From positions 124,001-188,000 of the forward strand of contig CAWAYH010000012.1 of the NCBI GenBank assembly GCA_963786195.1: 64,000 nucleotides of DNA, read 5' to 3'. The DNA comes from CAWAYH01 sp963786195. GTDB taxonomy: Bacteria; Acidobacteriota; Vicinamibacteria; Vicinamibacterales; 2-12-FULL-66-21. Positions 56,656 to 64,000 of this stretch are shown in pieces; positions within the stretch are counted from its first letter, which is position 1, and each line of letters begins with the position of its first letter. Below the pieces are notes generated by a model, which was not told the DNA's origin, searched no databases, and worked only from the letters and a program-made list of their open reading frames with translations. The position numbers and the translations under genes were made by a program.

Positions 56656-56714
56656 CCAATCCACAATCGGCAATCCCCAATCGGCAATCCGCAATCTGCA
56701 ATCCGCAATCCGCA
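56656..56714. repeat. CAATCCGCAAT-type tandem words between guaA and dnaE
   Basis: Seven to eight copies of a (G)CAATC(C/G)(G/C) word with a period near 7 bases fill the spacer just beyond the guaA stop. This is another phrase-like spacer repeat, with a different unit sequence from the others. Confidence 0.7.
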
Positions 56715-56717
56715 GTG

Positions 56718-58253
56718 TCATTCCCACTCGATCGTCGACGGTGGCTTCGAGCTGACGTCGTACACCACGCGGTTGATTCCCTTGACCTCGTTGACGATGC
56801 GCGACGAGATCGTGGCGAGCAGCTCGTGCGGGAGCCGGGCCCAGTCCGCCGTCATGCCGTCGCGGCTCTCCACGGCCCGGATCGCGATCGTGTATTCGTA
56901 CGTCCGCGCGTCGCCCATGACGCCTACGCTCTGGACCGGCAGCAGCACCGCGAAGGACTGCCACAGGCGGCGATACCAGCCCGCGCGGCGGACCTCCTCG
57001 GCCACAATCTGATCTGCACGGCGCACGAGGTTGAGGCGCGATTCCGTCACCTCCCCCAGGATGCGGACCGCGAGCCCGGGTCCGGGGAAGGGCTGGCGCC
57101 AGACGAACTCGTCCTCGAGGCCCAGCTCCTTGCCGACCACGCGGACCTCGTCCTTGAAGAGCATCCGGAGCGGTTCGACGAGCTTGAACCGCATCCGTTC
57201 GGGCAGGCCGCCCACGTTGTGATGGCTCTTGATGACGTGTGACGGACCGACGACCGAGACGCTCTCGATCACGTCCGGATACAGCGTGCCCTGCGCCAGG
57301 AAGTCGAACGAGCCGAGTTTCCTCGCTTCTTCCTCGAACACCTCGATGAACGCCTTGCCGATGATCTTGCGCTTCTCTTCCGGATCCGTGACGCCCGCGA
57401 GCCGGTCGAGGAACCGCCGTGAGGCGTCGGTGAAGACGAGCGGCAGCTTCACACGTTCGAAGCGGTGCTGGATCTGTCGCGCCTCATCGAGCCGCATCAC
57501 GCCGTTGTCGACGAAAATGCAAGTCAGGCGATCGCCGATGGCGCGGTGCGCGAGAAGCGCCGCCACCGTCGAGTCCACCCCGCCGCTCAGGCCGCAGACC
57601 ACGCGTCCGGCGCCCACCTGCGTGCGAATGCGCTCGGTAGCTTCCCTGACGAACGACGCCATCGTCCAGTCGCCGGTGCACCCGCAGATGCCGAAGGCAA
57701 AGTTCCGGAGGATCTCCAGTCCCTTGTCTGTATGGGCGACCTCCGGATGAAAGAGGATCGCGTAAAGGTGATCCTCGGGGGCGGCCATGGCGGCGACGGG
57801 CGCGTTGGCGCTGCGAGCGGTGACCGCGAAGCCGCGAGGCGCTGCGGCGACGAAATCACCGTGGCTCGCCCAGACGCGTAGCTCGGATGGAATGGACCCA
57901 AATAGCGGAGCATCCGGTTCGATGTTGATCGTCGCCAGGCCATATTCGCGATGCGGCGCCGGGGCCACTTCGCCGCCCAGGAGGTCGGCCATCAGCTGCA
58001 TGCCGTAACAGATGCCAAGGACCGGAACGCCAATTGCCAGCACACCGGGATCGCAGCGGGGCGCGCCGAGTTCCGACACGCTCTTGGGCCCGCCGGACAG
58101 GATGATCCCGACGGCCTGTCGCCGCTCGATTTCCGCGAGCGGTGTGTCGAACGGCAGGATTTCGGAGTAAACGGACAGCTCGCGAAGCCGGCGCGCAATC
58201 AACTGCGTGAACTGCGAGCCGAAATCGAGGACGACGATGGTCTGATGATTCAC
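56718..58253 (-). CDS. guaA: GMP synthase (glutamine-hydrolysing)
   Basis: A 511-residue enzyme converting XMP to GMP. The amidotransferase domain has LDFGSQFTQLIARRLREL, nucleophile Cys in LGICYGMQLMADLLGG and His/Glu in ILFHPEVAHT. The ATP-pyrophosphatase P-loop is GLSGGVDSTVAALLAHRA. The C-terminal dimerisation domain ends VYDVSSKPPSTIEWE, the standard GuaA end. The frame is intact. A TATAAT box at 58366-58361 on the minus strand would give a 5' leader of about 100 nt carrying the inverted repeat described next. Confidence 0.96.
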   Translation of the reverse strand: MNHQTIVVLDFGSQFTQLIARRLRELSVYSEILPFDTPLAEIERRQAVGIILSGGPKSVSELGAPRCDPGVLAIGVPVLGICYGMQLMADLLGGEVAPAPHREYGLATINIEPDAPLFGSIPSELRVWASHGDFVAAAPRGFAVTARSANAPVAAMAAPEDHLYAILFHPEVAHTDKGLEILRNFAFGICGCTGDWTMASFVREATERIRTQVGAGRVVCGLSGGVDSTVAALLAHRAIGDRLTCIFVDNGVMRLDEARQIQHRFERVKLPLVFTDASRRFLDRLAGVTDPEEKRKIIGKAFIEVFEEEARKLGSFDFLAQGTLYPDVIESVSVVGPSHVIKSHHNVGGLPERMRFKLVEPLRMLFKDEVRVVGKELGLEDEFVWRQPFPGPGLAVRILGEVTESRLNLVRRADQIVAEEVRRAGWYRRLWQSFAVLLPVQSVGVMGDARTYEYTIAIRAVESRDGMTADWARLPHELLATISSRIVNEVKGINRVVYDVSSKPPSTIEWE

Positions 58254-58267
58254 TGGTGGTGGCGGCG

Positions 58268-58355
58268 AAATCGGCGGCCGGCGATCGGGCGATCGCCGAA
58301 GACGCGACGTCTCTCGATCCGCCGCCGTTCGTCCATCGCCCGATCGCCGATTTCA
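58268..58355. repeat. Large inverted repeat in the guaA leader / divergent spacer
   Basis: GAAATCGGCG and ATCGGGCGAT (58268-58294, interrupted by a 7-base insert) pair exactly with ATCGCCCGATCGCCGATTTC (58336-58355). The region between contains a smaller AGACG/CGTCT hairpin. It lies between guaA and the divergent PQQ-repeat gene and would form a long stem in the guaA transcript. No T-run follows, so it is not a typical terminator. Confidence 0.7.
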
Positions 58356-58370
58356 ATGTCATTATAAGGT

Positions 58371-59618
58371 GTGCATCGCGATCGCACCACCACATCGTGT
58401 TGGGTGATCGTTTCGTCCACGGCAGCGCTGCTCGGGTGCGCCACGGTGGTCGACGTGCGATCGAGCTCGTCCGCCGCGGCGATGGCGCAGTCGCAGCCTC
58501 GTCGCGAGGTCAAGCGCGCCGCGGAATCGCCGGTGCTTCCGACGCTGCCCGTCTGGACCGTTGAAATTCCTGCACCGCCTGTCAGCGCACCGCTGGTGTG
58601 CGGCGATCGCCTCATCCTGGGGCTGAAGACCGGCGTCTTTGCCCGCCGCGTCACCGACGGTTCCGAAGTCTGGACCGCGAAAATCGCTGTGGACGGTCCG
58701 ATCGCGACGTCCGGCGATCTCGTGATCGCGCCGGAGCAGCAGGATCTGCACGCCATCAATGCCGCCACGGGTGCGGTGGTCTGGACGAAGCGCACGGGTC
58801 GCCTTACCGCGCCCCCGCTGCTGACGGATGACACGCTCGTGGTGGCCGCCGGCGAGATGCTCCGCCTGCTCCGTCTCGCTGACGGCGAGGAGATCTGGTC
58901 CCGCGACGTCGGCGTCGTCAAGCAACGCCCGGCGGTGCTTGGATCGCGGCTGTACGCGGCGGCCGCTGACGGACGTCTCCTTGCGCTCGACCTGGCTTCC
59001 GGCACGCCGATCTGGGAGCACGACGTGGGCGCGGAGCCGTCCGAACCGCTGCCCTACGCGAAGCGCGTGTTCGTCGGATCGTCGAAGGGGCACTTCTGCA
59101 GCCTGCGGGAGGACAACGGACAGGAAGACTGGTGTTTTTCTGTGGGAGCCACCGTGGTCGGCGCGGCGGCCGCCGACGACTCGCACGTGTACGTCGTCGC
59201 GCTCGACAACCTGATCCGGGCGCTCAACCGAACGTCGGGTTCGATGAACTGGAGAAAGGACCTGCGTTACCGCCCGTCGACCGGGCCGGTGCTGCTGGGC
59301 GGCATAGTCACCGCGCCCGGCGTGACGTCGCGGATGCTCGCGTTCAACGCGGCGACCGGCGCGCAGGCGGGGCAGCTGGTGCTCGATCGGATACTCGGCG
59401 CGCCGCCAGTCTTTCTGATGCCGTCAGCGAACGAGCCAGTACGCCTCGCGGTACTGGCGGGCGGCCTCAACAATCAGTGGTCGCTGACGCTCGTAGGTCC
59501 GGCGCCAGCGGCGCCACCGGATATCTCGGTCACGCCGCTTACCGTATTGCCCGGGACTGTGGTTCCTCTCGACTCCGCTCGCTCAGTTCGGCCCGCACCG
59601 CGGCCGCGAGCCGCCTGA
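58371..59618 (+). CDS. PQQ-like beta-propeller repeat lipoprotein
   Basis: A 415-residue protein starting GTG. The hydrophobic N-terminus ends SSTAALLGCATV, a possible lipobox (LLGC). The body is made of PQQ-like blades: DGSEVWTAKIAVDGPIATSG, ATGAVVWTKRTGRLTAPPLL, ADGEEIWSRDVGVVKQRPAV, ASGTPIWEHDVGAEPSEPLP and TSGSMNWRKDLRYRPSTGPV. BamB, the scaffold of the outer-membrane protein assembly complex, has this fold, but so do many unrelated proteins. The 3' end overlaps the convergent aminotransferase gene by 80 bp. Confidence 0.75.
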   Translation: MHRDRTTTSCWVIVSSTAALLGCATVVDVRSSSSAAAMAQSQPRREVKRAAESPVLPTLPVWTVEIPAPPVSAPLVCGDRLILGLKTGVFARRVTDGSEVWTAKIAVDGPIATSGDLVIAPEQQDLHAINAATGAVVWTKRTGRLTAPPLLTDDTLVVAAGEMLRLLRLADGEEIWSRDVGVVKQRPAVLGSRLYAAAADGRLLALDLASGTPIWEHDVGAEPSEPLPYAKRVFVGSSKGHFCSLREDNGQEDWCFSVGATVVGAAAADDSHVYVVALDNLIRALNRTSGSMNWRKDLRYRPSTGPVLLGGIVTAPGVTSRMLAFNAATGAQAGQLVLDRILGAPPVFLMPSANEPVRLAVLAGGLNNQWSLTLVGPAPAAPPDISVTPLTVLPGTVVPLDSARSVRPAPRPRAA

Positions 59619-60798
59619 CGCCTTCTTCAATCCGCTCCGGTGTCGGCGCCGAGAATGACAGCCGCATGAAGTGGTGGCCGGTCCCGTCCACGAAGAAGGC
59701 CTCCCCCGCCACATAAATCACGCCGTGCTCGACCGCGCGAGGGATCAACGCGTCAGCGTCGAGCGAGGACGGCAGCGTTGGCCAGAGAAAGAAGCCGCCG
59801 TGCGGATCCGGCCAGGTGACGGTGCCGCCGAACTCCCGGTTGAGCGCATTTACCATGACGTCACGCTTGTGCTGGTAGTGCGCGCGCAGCAGCGGGATCT
59901 GCCGGTCGAGGACGCCGCGCCGGCAGGCTTCGTAGATGATTCGCTGATCCAGGCCGCCGGTACACAAGTCACCCGCCTGCTTCGCGATCTCGAGCTTGGC
60001 CGCGAGCGGTGCGGGCGCGTCGATCCACGCGACGCGATAGCCCGGGGCGAGCGTTTTCGAGAAGCTGCTCAGATACACGACGCGACCATTCGTGTCGTCC
60101 GCGCGGATCGGACGGACGTCCGCTTCCGTGGCGGAGTCCTCGAAATAGAGATCGCGATACGGATCGTCTTCGATCAGCAGGACGTTCCGGCGCTCCGCCC
60201 AGTCCAGCAGCGCTGATCTTTTGCCGCGTCCAATCAGCAGACCCGTCGGATTCTGAAAGTTCGGGACGACGTACAACAGCCGTGCCGTCCGGCCCTCGCG
60301 CTGCAGGCGCATGTACACGTCGTCGAGGTTCGCGAGATCGACGCCGTCCGCCTCCTGCCGTACCCCGACCATCCGCGCCTGCACGTTGCGAAATGCCGTG
60401 ATGGCTCCCGTGTAAGTCGGCAGCTCGACCAGAATGACGTCGTCGGGGTCGAGCAACACGCGCGCGATGAGGTCGAGCCCCTGCTGAGAACCGGTCGTGA
60501 CCAGCAGACGATCCAGGCTTGTCGGTGCTCCGCGGCTCGCCATGATGTCGGCGATGGCATCGAGAAGTGGACGGTAGCCGCGCGTCGGACCGTACTGCAG
60601 TACGGATCCATCGCGACCCGACAGCAGTTCGTGCGCCGTTTCGCGGAACTCAGTCCACGGAAAGGTATCCGGCGAAGGGTACCCGGGAGCAAACGAGACG
60701 ATGTCGCGTCCCTGGGCGATGTACGCGCCCATTTTGCGGATGGCCGAGGCTGTCATGTGCCCGGCGGCCTTCGATAGAAATGCGTCGTAGTCAATCAT
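59539..60798 (-). CDS. PLP-dependent class I/II aminotransferase
   Basis: A fold-type I aminotransferase of 419 residues beginning MIDYDAFLSKAAGHMTASAI. The substrate-binding loop is IVSFAPGYPSPDTFP, VVPNFQNPTG is the Asn-containing motif, and the PLP lysine is in YLSSFSKTLAPGYRVAWI. IEDDPYRDLYF is the Asp contact to the pyridine. It resembles 2-aminoadipate or multi-substrate aminotransferases (LysN-like, and the MocR effector domain), here without a DNA-binding domain. The start overlaps the stop of the membrane-protein gene by 4 bp. The last 27 codons overlap the PQQ gene. Confidence 0.85.
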   Translation of the reverse strand: MIDYDAFLSKAAGHMTASAIRKMGAYIAQGRDIVSFAPGYPSPDTFPWTEFRETAHELLSGRDGSVLQYGPTRGYRPLLDAIADIMASRGAPTSLDRLLVTTGSQQGLDLIARVLLDPDDVILVELPTYTGAITAFRNVQARMVGVRQEADGVDLANLDDVYMRLQREGRTARLLYVVPNFQNPTGLLIGRGKRSALLDWAERRNVLLIEDDPYRDLYFEDSATEADVRPIRADDTNGRVVYLSSFSKTLAPGYRVAWIDAPAPLAAKLEIAKQAGDLCTGGLDQRIIYEACRRGVLDRQIPLLRAHYQHKRDVMVNALNREFGGTVTWPDPHGGFFLWPTLPSSLDADALIPRAVEHGVIYVAGEAFFVDGTGHHFMRLSFSAPTPERIEEGVRRLAAAVRAELSERSREEPQSRAIR

Positions 60799-61796
60799 GC
60801 GAGGCGTTTGTCCGGAACCGTGGTGACCGCGGTGACCTGTAAGTAATGTCGGTATTGCACGAGGTAGGCGCCCAGCGCACCGAGCGCGAGATATTGGAAC
60901 ACGAATCCGCGCAGGAGCCACGCGGCGATCTGGAGCGGCATCACGGCGAGCGCGACCACCGGCACGAACCCGATCAGGCTCAGGCCCGTCGTCGCCAGCA
61001 ACGACGCCACCATGGCGAGCACGACGAGCAGCAGGACGACTCCAAACACGCCCGCGACTTCACGCAGGCTCCCGCGCAGAAAGCGGAAGACGTGCGCCAG
61101 CGCCGCCCGCACCCCCACGTCCTCGACGGCCATGACCATCTGCGTCAGGAGGTAGAGGAAGTTCATCAACGTGATCCACACGAGCAGCGCGCTCGAAGCA
61201 GCGGCCAGGATGATCGTCCACCAGAGCAGCACGCCCACGTTGTCGGCGAGCGCGTAGCCACCGACGAGCAATCCCAGGTAGGCCGCGGCCGTAATCCCGT
61301 AGACCAGCAACAGGAGCAGACCCAGCCTGACATAGCGCCGCCAGAGCCGTCGACATCCATCGAGGAATGGTCCGATGCCCGTCCGGTTGGCGCGGCGCAA
61401 GGCCATGAGTCGCAGCGGCGGGCGTTCGACCGGCCCCGCGTTCGCTTCGGCATCGGCGAGCACCGCGACGGTGCCACCCTTCACGATGAAGGTGAGCACC
61501 GATCCACCCACGAGCACCAGGAGGAACGCGACGACGAAGAACGCGAGCGCGGGCCGGTTCGCGCCGAACGAGGCAAACACCGCCGCGATGATGTCGCGCA
61601 GGTCCCCGCTCAGGAGCGATCCCACGTCCGCGTCGAGGAGCAGCCCCGCCAGGAAGAGGCCACCGACGATGGGGACCAGCAGGAGCAGTTTCAGCGTCGA
61701 TTCGGCGATGAACTGGACCGCGACGAGCGGCCAGTTGGCAGCCGCGACGAGGGCGCCGCGCTTCAGGGTGATCTTCAGGCCCGGGGCGTGAGACAT
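60795..61796 (-). CDS. Uncharacterised integral membrane protein
   Basis: A 333-residue protein with about six hydrophobic helices (for example LKLLLLVPIVGGLFLAGLLL, ALAFFVVAFLLVLVGGSVLT and LGLLLLLVYGITAAAYLGLL) and amphipathic regions between them. The pattern is like uncharacterised glycerophosphoryl-type or YhdP-like membrane domains, but no specific family was recognised. It is translationally coupled to the downstream aminotransferase by a 4-bp overlap. The start at 61796 (MSHAPGLKITLKRGALVAA) is preceded by no strong ribosome site. Confidence 0.6.
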   Translation of the reverse strand: MSHAPGLKITLKRGALVAAANWPLVAVQFIAESTLKLLLLVPIVGGLFLAGLLLDADVGSLLSGDLRDIIAAVFASFGANRPALAFFVVAFLLVLVGGSVLTFIVKGGTVAVLADAEANAGPVERPPLRLMALRRANRTGIGPFLDGCRRLWRRYVRLGLLLLLVYGITAAAYLGLLVGGYALADNVGVLLWWTIILAAASSALLVWITLMNFLYLLTQMVMAVEDVGVRAALAHVFRFLRGSLREVAGVFGVVLLLVVLAMVASLLATTGLSLIGFVPVVALAVMPLQIAAWLLRGFVFQYLALGALGAYLVQYRHYLQVTAVTTVPDKRLA

Positions 61797-61883
61797 CGAC
61801 AGCTACAGTTTACCAATGCGGTATCCTTGTAATGAAGCATCGCTCGAGAGCACACGTGTGGCGAGTGACGCCCCTACCCCGCG

Positions 61884-64000
61884 GTGCTTCAGAACCGAGT
61901 GTCTCCCCGCATTGCACGCGACCGTCAAGTGAGCTGGCGACGGCTGCTGGCGACAGGCCTGGTTGCGGCAGCCCTGGCAGGTCTGGCCGGGGGTACGTAC
62001 GAGCGCTGGTGGCTGGGACCGACCGACGCCACCGCGGCGGCTCGGGTCGAGGCCATCGTCCGCAACGAGTTCGACGCGATGACGGCCGCGCTTGGCGAAG
62101 TCGCCGGCGGCATCGCCCAGGATCGGGCGGCTGAACCGGGCCTGGCCGGCGGTCCGGACGCCGCGCGCGTCCTCTTCGACCTGGTCTCGAACGTTCGGTC
62201 ACGCAGTCCCCACCCCGACGACATCGCGGTGACGGTGTATGACTACACCGGCGTCGCGCGCGCCTGGTCGGGCAGGCCTTCGGACATTCCCGGCGACCGC
62301 ATCGTCGGCCCGCGCGACCTGTTCGTGATGCAGTCCGAGCTGGGGCTGCGGCTCATCCGCATCGAGCCGATCACCACCGGAGACGCCAGGCGGCTCGGCG
62401 CGGTGGCGGTCGAGCACGTGCTCTCCCGCCTCGCGGCGGGCGCCGCCATCGCCCCCGCGAATTACAGCCTGCCGACGCCCATCGCGCCGGTGTCGCTTCG
62501 GCTGCACTACGAGCGGAGCGGCCCCGACTCGCGCGACGGAGCGTTCCTGCTTCGAACGCCCGGCGGCGCGCCGCTGGTTGAAGCGTCCGTCGCCACCTCG
62601 GACCTGCAGCAGACACGGGAACAGTGGCGCCGGACGATCGTGGCCGTCCTCGTGACGATCGTCGGCGTCACGGTTCTGCTGCTCATCGGCCCGGTGCTCG
62701 ATCGCCGGATGCGGACGAGCGATCCGCGCACCGCCGCCTACCAGACGGCGATCACCTCCGGGTTTCTCCTCGTAGGGTCTGCAGCGGTGTGGGCGGGCGT
62801 GGCGATCCCGGCCGGCGGCGTGCCGCGGATTCCAGTCAACATCGCATTCTGCGGCGTGACGCTGGCGGCGCTGGCGGCGCTGTGGGCGGGTCCTGTGACC
62901 CGCTTGCGGCTGGCTTTTCGCTCCGCACGGCCGATGCCGCAGGAAGCGCGCGGCAGGTTCATCGCGATTCAACTGCTCGCCGGAGCCGTCGTCGCGGTCT
63001 GTATCATCCTGTTCACGGGCGTGCTCGAGTTCGTCGTCGATCCGGCCACGATCGATCTGCGTCACTTCTCGCTCTACCCGGGAAACGCCGCACGGATTGT
63101 GCTCATCGTCGGCATCCTGGCGCTGCACGTGGCCGCCCTCTGGATCGCCACGCTGATCCTCATCGCGTCCCGCGCGGCCTGGAATCTCCCTCGCGGGTGG
63201 ATCGGCGACCGCGTACTGCTCCTGATCCTCTGGGTCGTGCCGACCGGGGCGCTCGCGGCCGCCGCGCTCGCGCGCGGCTGGCAGGTCCCGGCGTCTGCCG
63301 TCCTGCTGTCGTCGACGGCCTGCGGGCTGGCGGCGCTGATGGCCACGCGTGTCGTGACCTGGTATCGGCATGCGACGGTCGCGGCGCGCATCTTTGCCCT
63401 GTTCCTGTCGTTCCTCGTCCCGGCGGTTCTCCTTTATCCCTCGCTCGACTACTTCGCCGAGCTCGCCACCCAACGGCTCATCACGACGCGATACGCCGTC
63501 GAAGCGCAGAATCATTCGCAGTCGCTGCAGGAACGGATGAGCGAAGCGCGCAAGGAAGTCGACGCGTTTCCGGGCCTGCCCGATCTCGTCAGCGACACGA
63601 GCGACGGCCAGCCGGTCCAGCCGAGCACGGGCCGCGCGTTCCTGGTGTGGAGTCAGACGGCGCTGGCGCGCGAACGCTTGACGTCCGCCGTGGAGCTCTA
63701 CGGGCGAAACGGCCAGCAGGTCAGCCGGTTTGCGCTCAACCTGCCGGAGTACACGGGCGGCGGCCCGCCGCCGCAGTCGGCGACCGGCTGCACGTGGGAC
63801 GTCTACGCCGAGCCGCTGCCCATCGGATCCGAACAGCGCAACGTACTGCACGCGGAACGCAGCATCTGCATCGGCGGAGCGAACGGCACGCCGCCCGAGG
63901 CAGTCGGCACAGTGATCCTTCACGTCGCGTCCGACTACCGGACCCTGCCATTCATCACGTCCCAGAGCCCGTACTTCGAGGTCTTTCGCCCGACGCAGCC
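61884..64000 (+). CDS. Large multi-helix membrane protein, probable sensor kinase N-terminus (3' truncated)
   Basis: The frame is open from 61869 to the end of the window with no stop; GTG codons at 61884, 61899 and 61929 are possible starts. About 705 residues are visible. One N-terminal helix (LLATGLVAAALAGLAGG) precedes an extracytoplasmic region of about 200 residues. Seven or more helices follow in tandem (for example TIVAVLVTIVGVTVLLLIG, LLAGAVVAVCIILFTGVLEF, IVLIVGILALHVAALWIATL, VAARIFALFLSFLVPAVLLY). Another extracytoplasmic segment reaches the window edge. This layout occurs in very large sensor histidine kinases of Acidobacteriota, but no HAMP or kinase domain is visible yet. Confidence 0.55.
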   Translation, partial: MLQNRVSPRIARDRQVSWRRLLATGLVAAALAGLAGGTYERWWLGPTDATAAARVEAIVRNEFDAMTAALGEVAGGIAQDRAAEPGLAGGPDAARVLFDLVSNVRSRSPHPDDIAVTVYDYTGVARAWSGRPSDIPGDRIVGPRDLFVMQSELGLRLIRIEPITTGDARRLGAVAVEHVLSRLAAGAAIAPANYSLPTPIAPVSLRLHYERSGPDSRDGAFLLRTPGGAPLVEASVATSDLQQTREQWRRTIVAVLVTIVGVTVLLLIGPVLDRRMRTSDPRTAAYQTAITSGFLLVGSAAVWAGVAIPAGGVPRIPVNIAFCGVTLAALAALWAGPVTRLRLAFRSARPMPQEARGRFIAIQLLAGAVVAVCIILFTGVLEFVVDPATIDLRHFSLYPGNAARIVLIVGILALHVAALWIATLILIASRAAWNLPRGWIGDRVLLLILWVVPTGALAAAALARGWQVPASAVLLSSTACGLAALMATRVVTWYRHATVAARIFALFLSFLVPAVLLYPSLDYFAELATQRLITTRYAVEAQNHSQSLQERMSEARKEVDAFPGLPDLVSDTSDGQPVQPSTGRAFLVWSQTALARERLTSAVELYGRNGQQVSRFALNLPEYTGGGPPPQSATGCTWDVYAEPLPIGSEQRNVLHAERSICIGGANGTPPEAVGTVILHVASDYRTLPFITSQSPYFEVFRPTQ

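Noticed and set aside
62199..63923. A 574-codon minus-strand open frame
   Set aside because: It lies opposite a plus-strand frame with clear membrane-helix pattern and is rich in Arg/Asp/Gln/His, typical of an antisense shadow in high-GC DNA.

Overview
The window is high-GC chromosomal DNA from a Gram-negative bacterium with an outer membrane. The gene content points to Acidobacteriota, probably the Vicinamibacteria: an Oar-type TonB receptor with a carboxypeptidase-like plug extension, a secretin-type protein ending in a cohesin domain beside tandem pseudopilins, HPr kinase in a diderm, fused Lpt subunits, and intergenic spacers full of short phrase-like repeats. This is inference from gene content; no rRNA or tRNA gene was seen.

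Layout. 1-4174: end of a secretin-like gene, four pseudopilin-type genes (one with a decayed cleavage site) and an Ig/PKD lipoprotein. 4176-14180: a probable muropeptide/amino-sugar salvage locus (serine hydrolase, sodium symporter, family-10-like glycoside hydrolase, TonB receptor, BadF-type sugar kinase, NagB-like deaminase, MurQ). 14340-21413: a MoxR/DUF58/BatA-like operon. 21424-26106: xerD, a DUF4342 gene, metK behind a structured leader, a PHP hydrolase and a small GntR regulator. 26114-34206 (minus strand): fused lptFG, parB, parA, a BFN nuclease, miaB, recN. 34305-39367: Tol-Pal system. 39402-47085 (minus): ssb, a cupin, then EI, HPr, EIIA-Man, rapZ, hprK, hpf, rpoN. 47113-58253 (minus): lptB, a fused lptC-lptA, recJ, accA, dnaE, guaA. 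58371-64000: a PQQ-repeat protein, an aminotransferase, a membrane protein and the first part of a large membrane sensor-like protein.

The genes form a cell-envelope theme: Lpt parts, the Tol-Pal motor, cell-wall salvage, type II secretion or pilus subunits, and a PTS-type phosphorelay with no sugar permease. The order lptCA-lptB-rpoN-hpf-hprK-rapZ-EIIA-HPr-EI matches the enterobacterial lptC-lptA-lptB-rpoN-hpf-ptsN-rapZ-npr cluster, with hprK in the ptsN slot.

The most interesting signals are non-coding. A leader of about 100 nt before metK folds into nested helices with a perfect 6-bp loop-bulge pseudoknot, and its closing helix runs into the ribosome binding site. A dispersed element of about 187 bp occurs twice, each time just upstream of a minus-strand start codon. 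Many spacers carry different 7- to 16-bp tandem units.

Caution: 8.1-16.2 kb and 35.9-47 kb are full of single-base frameshifts in otherwise conserved genes, while 16.3-35.9 kb is clean. This looks like patchy sequence accuracy rather than gene decay, so coordinates of genes in those tracts are whole-gene spans across apparent frameshifts.
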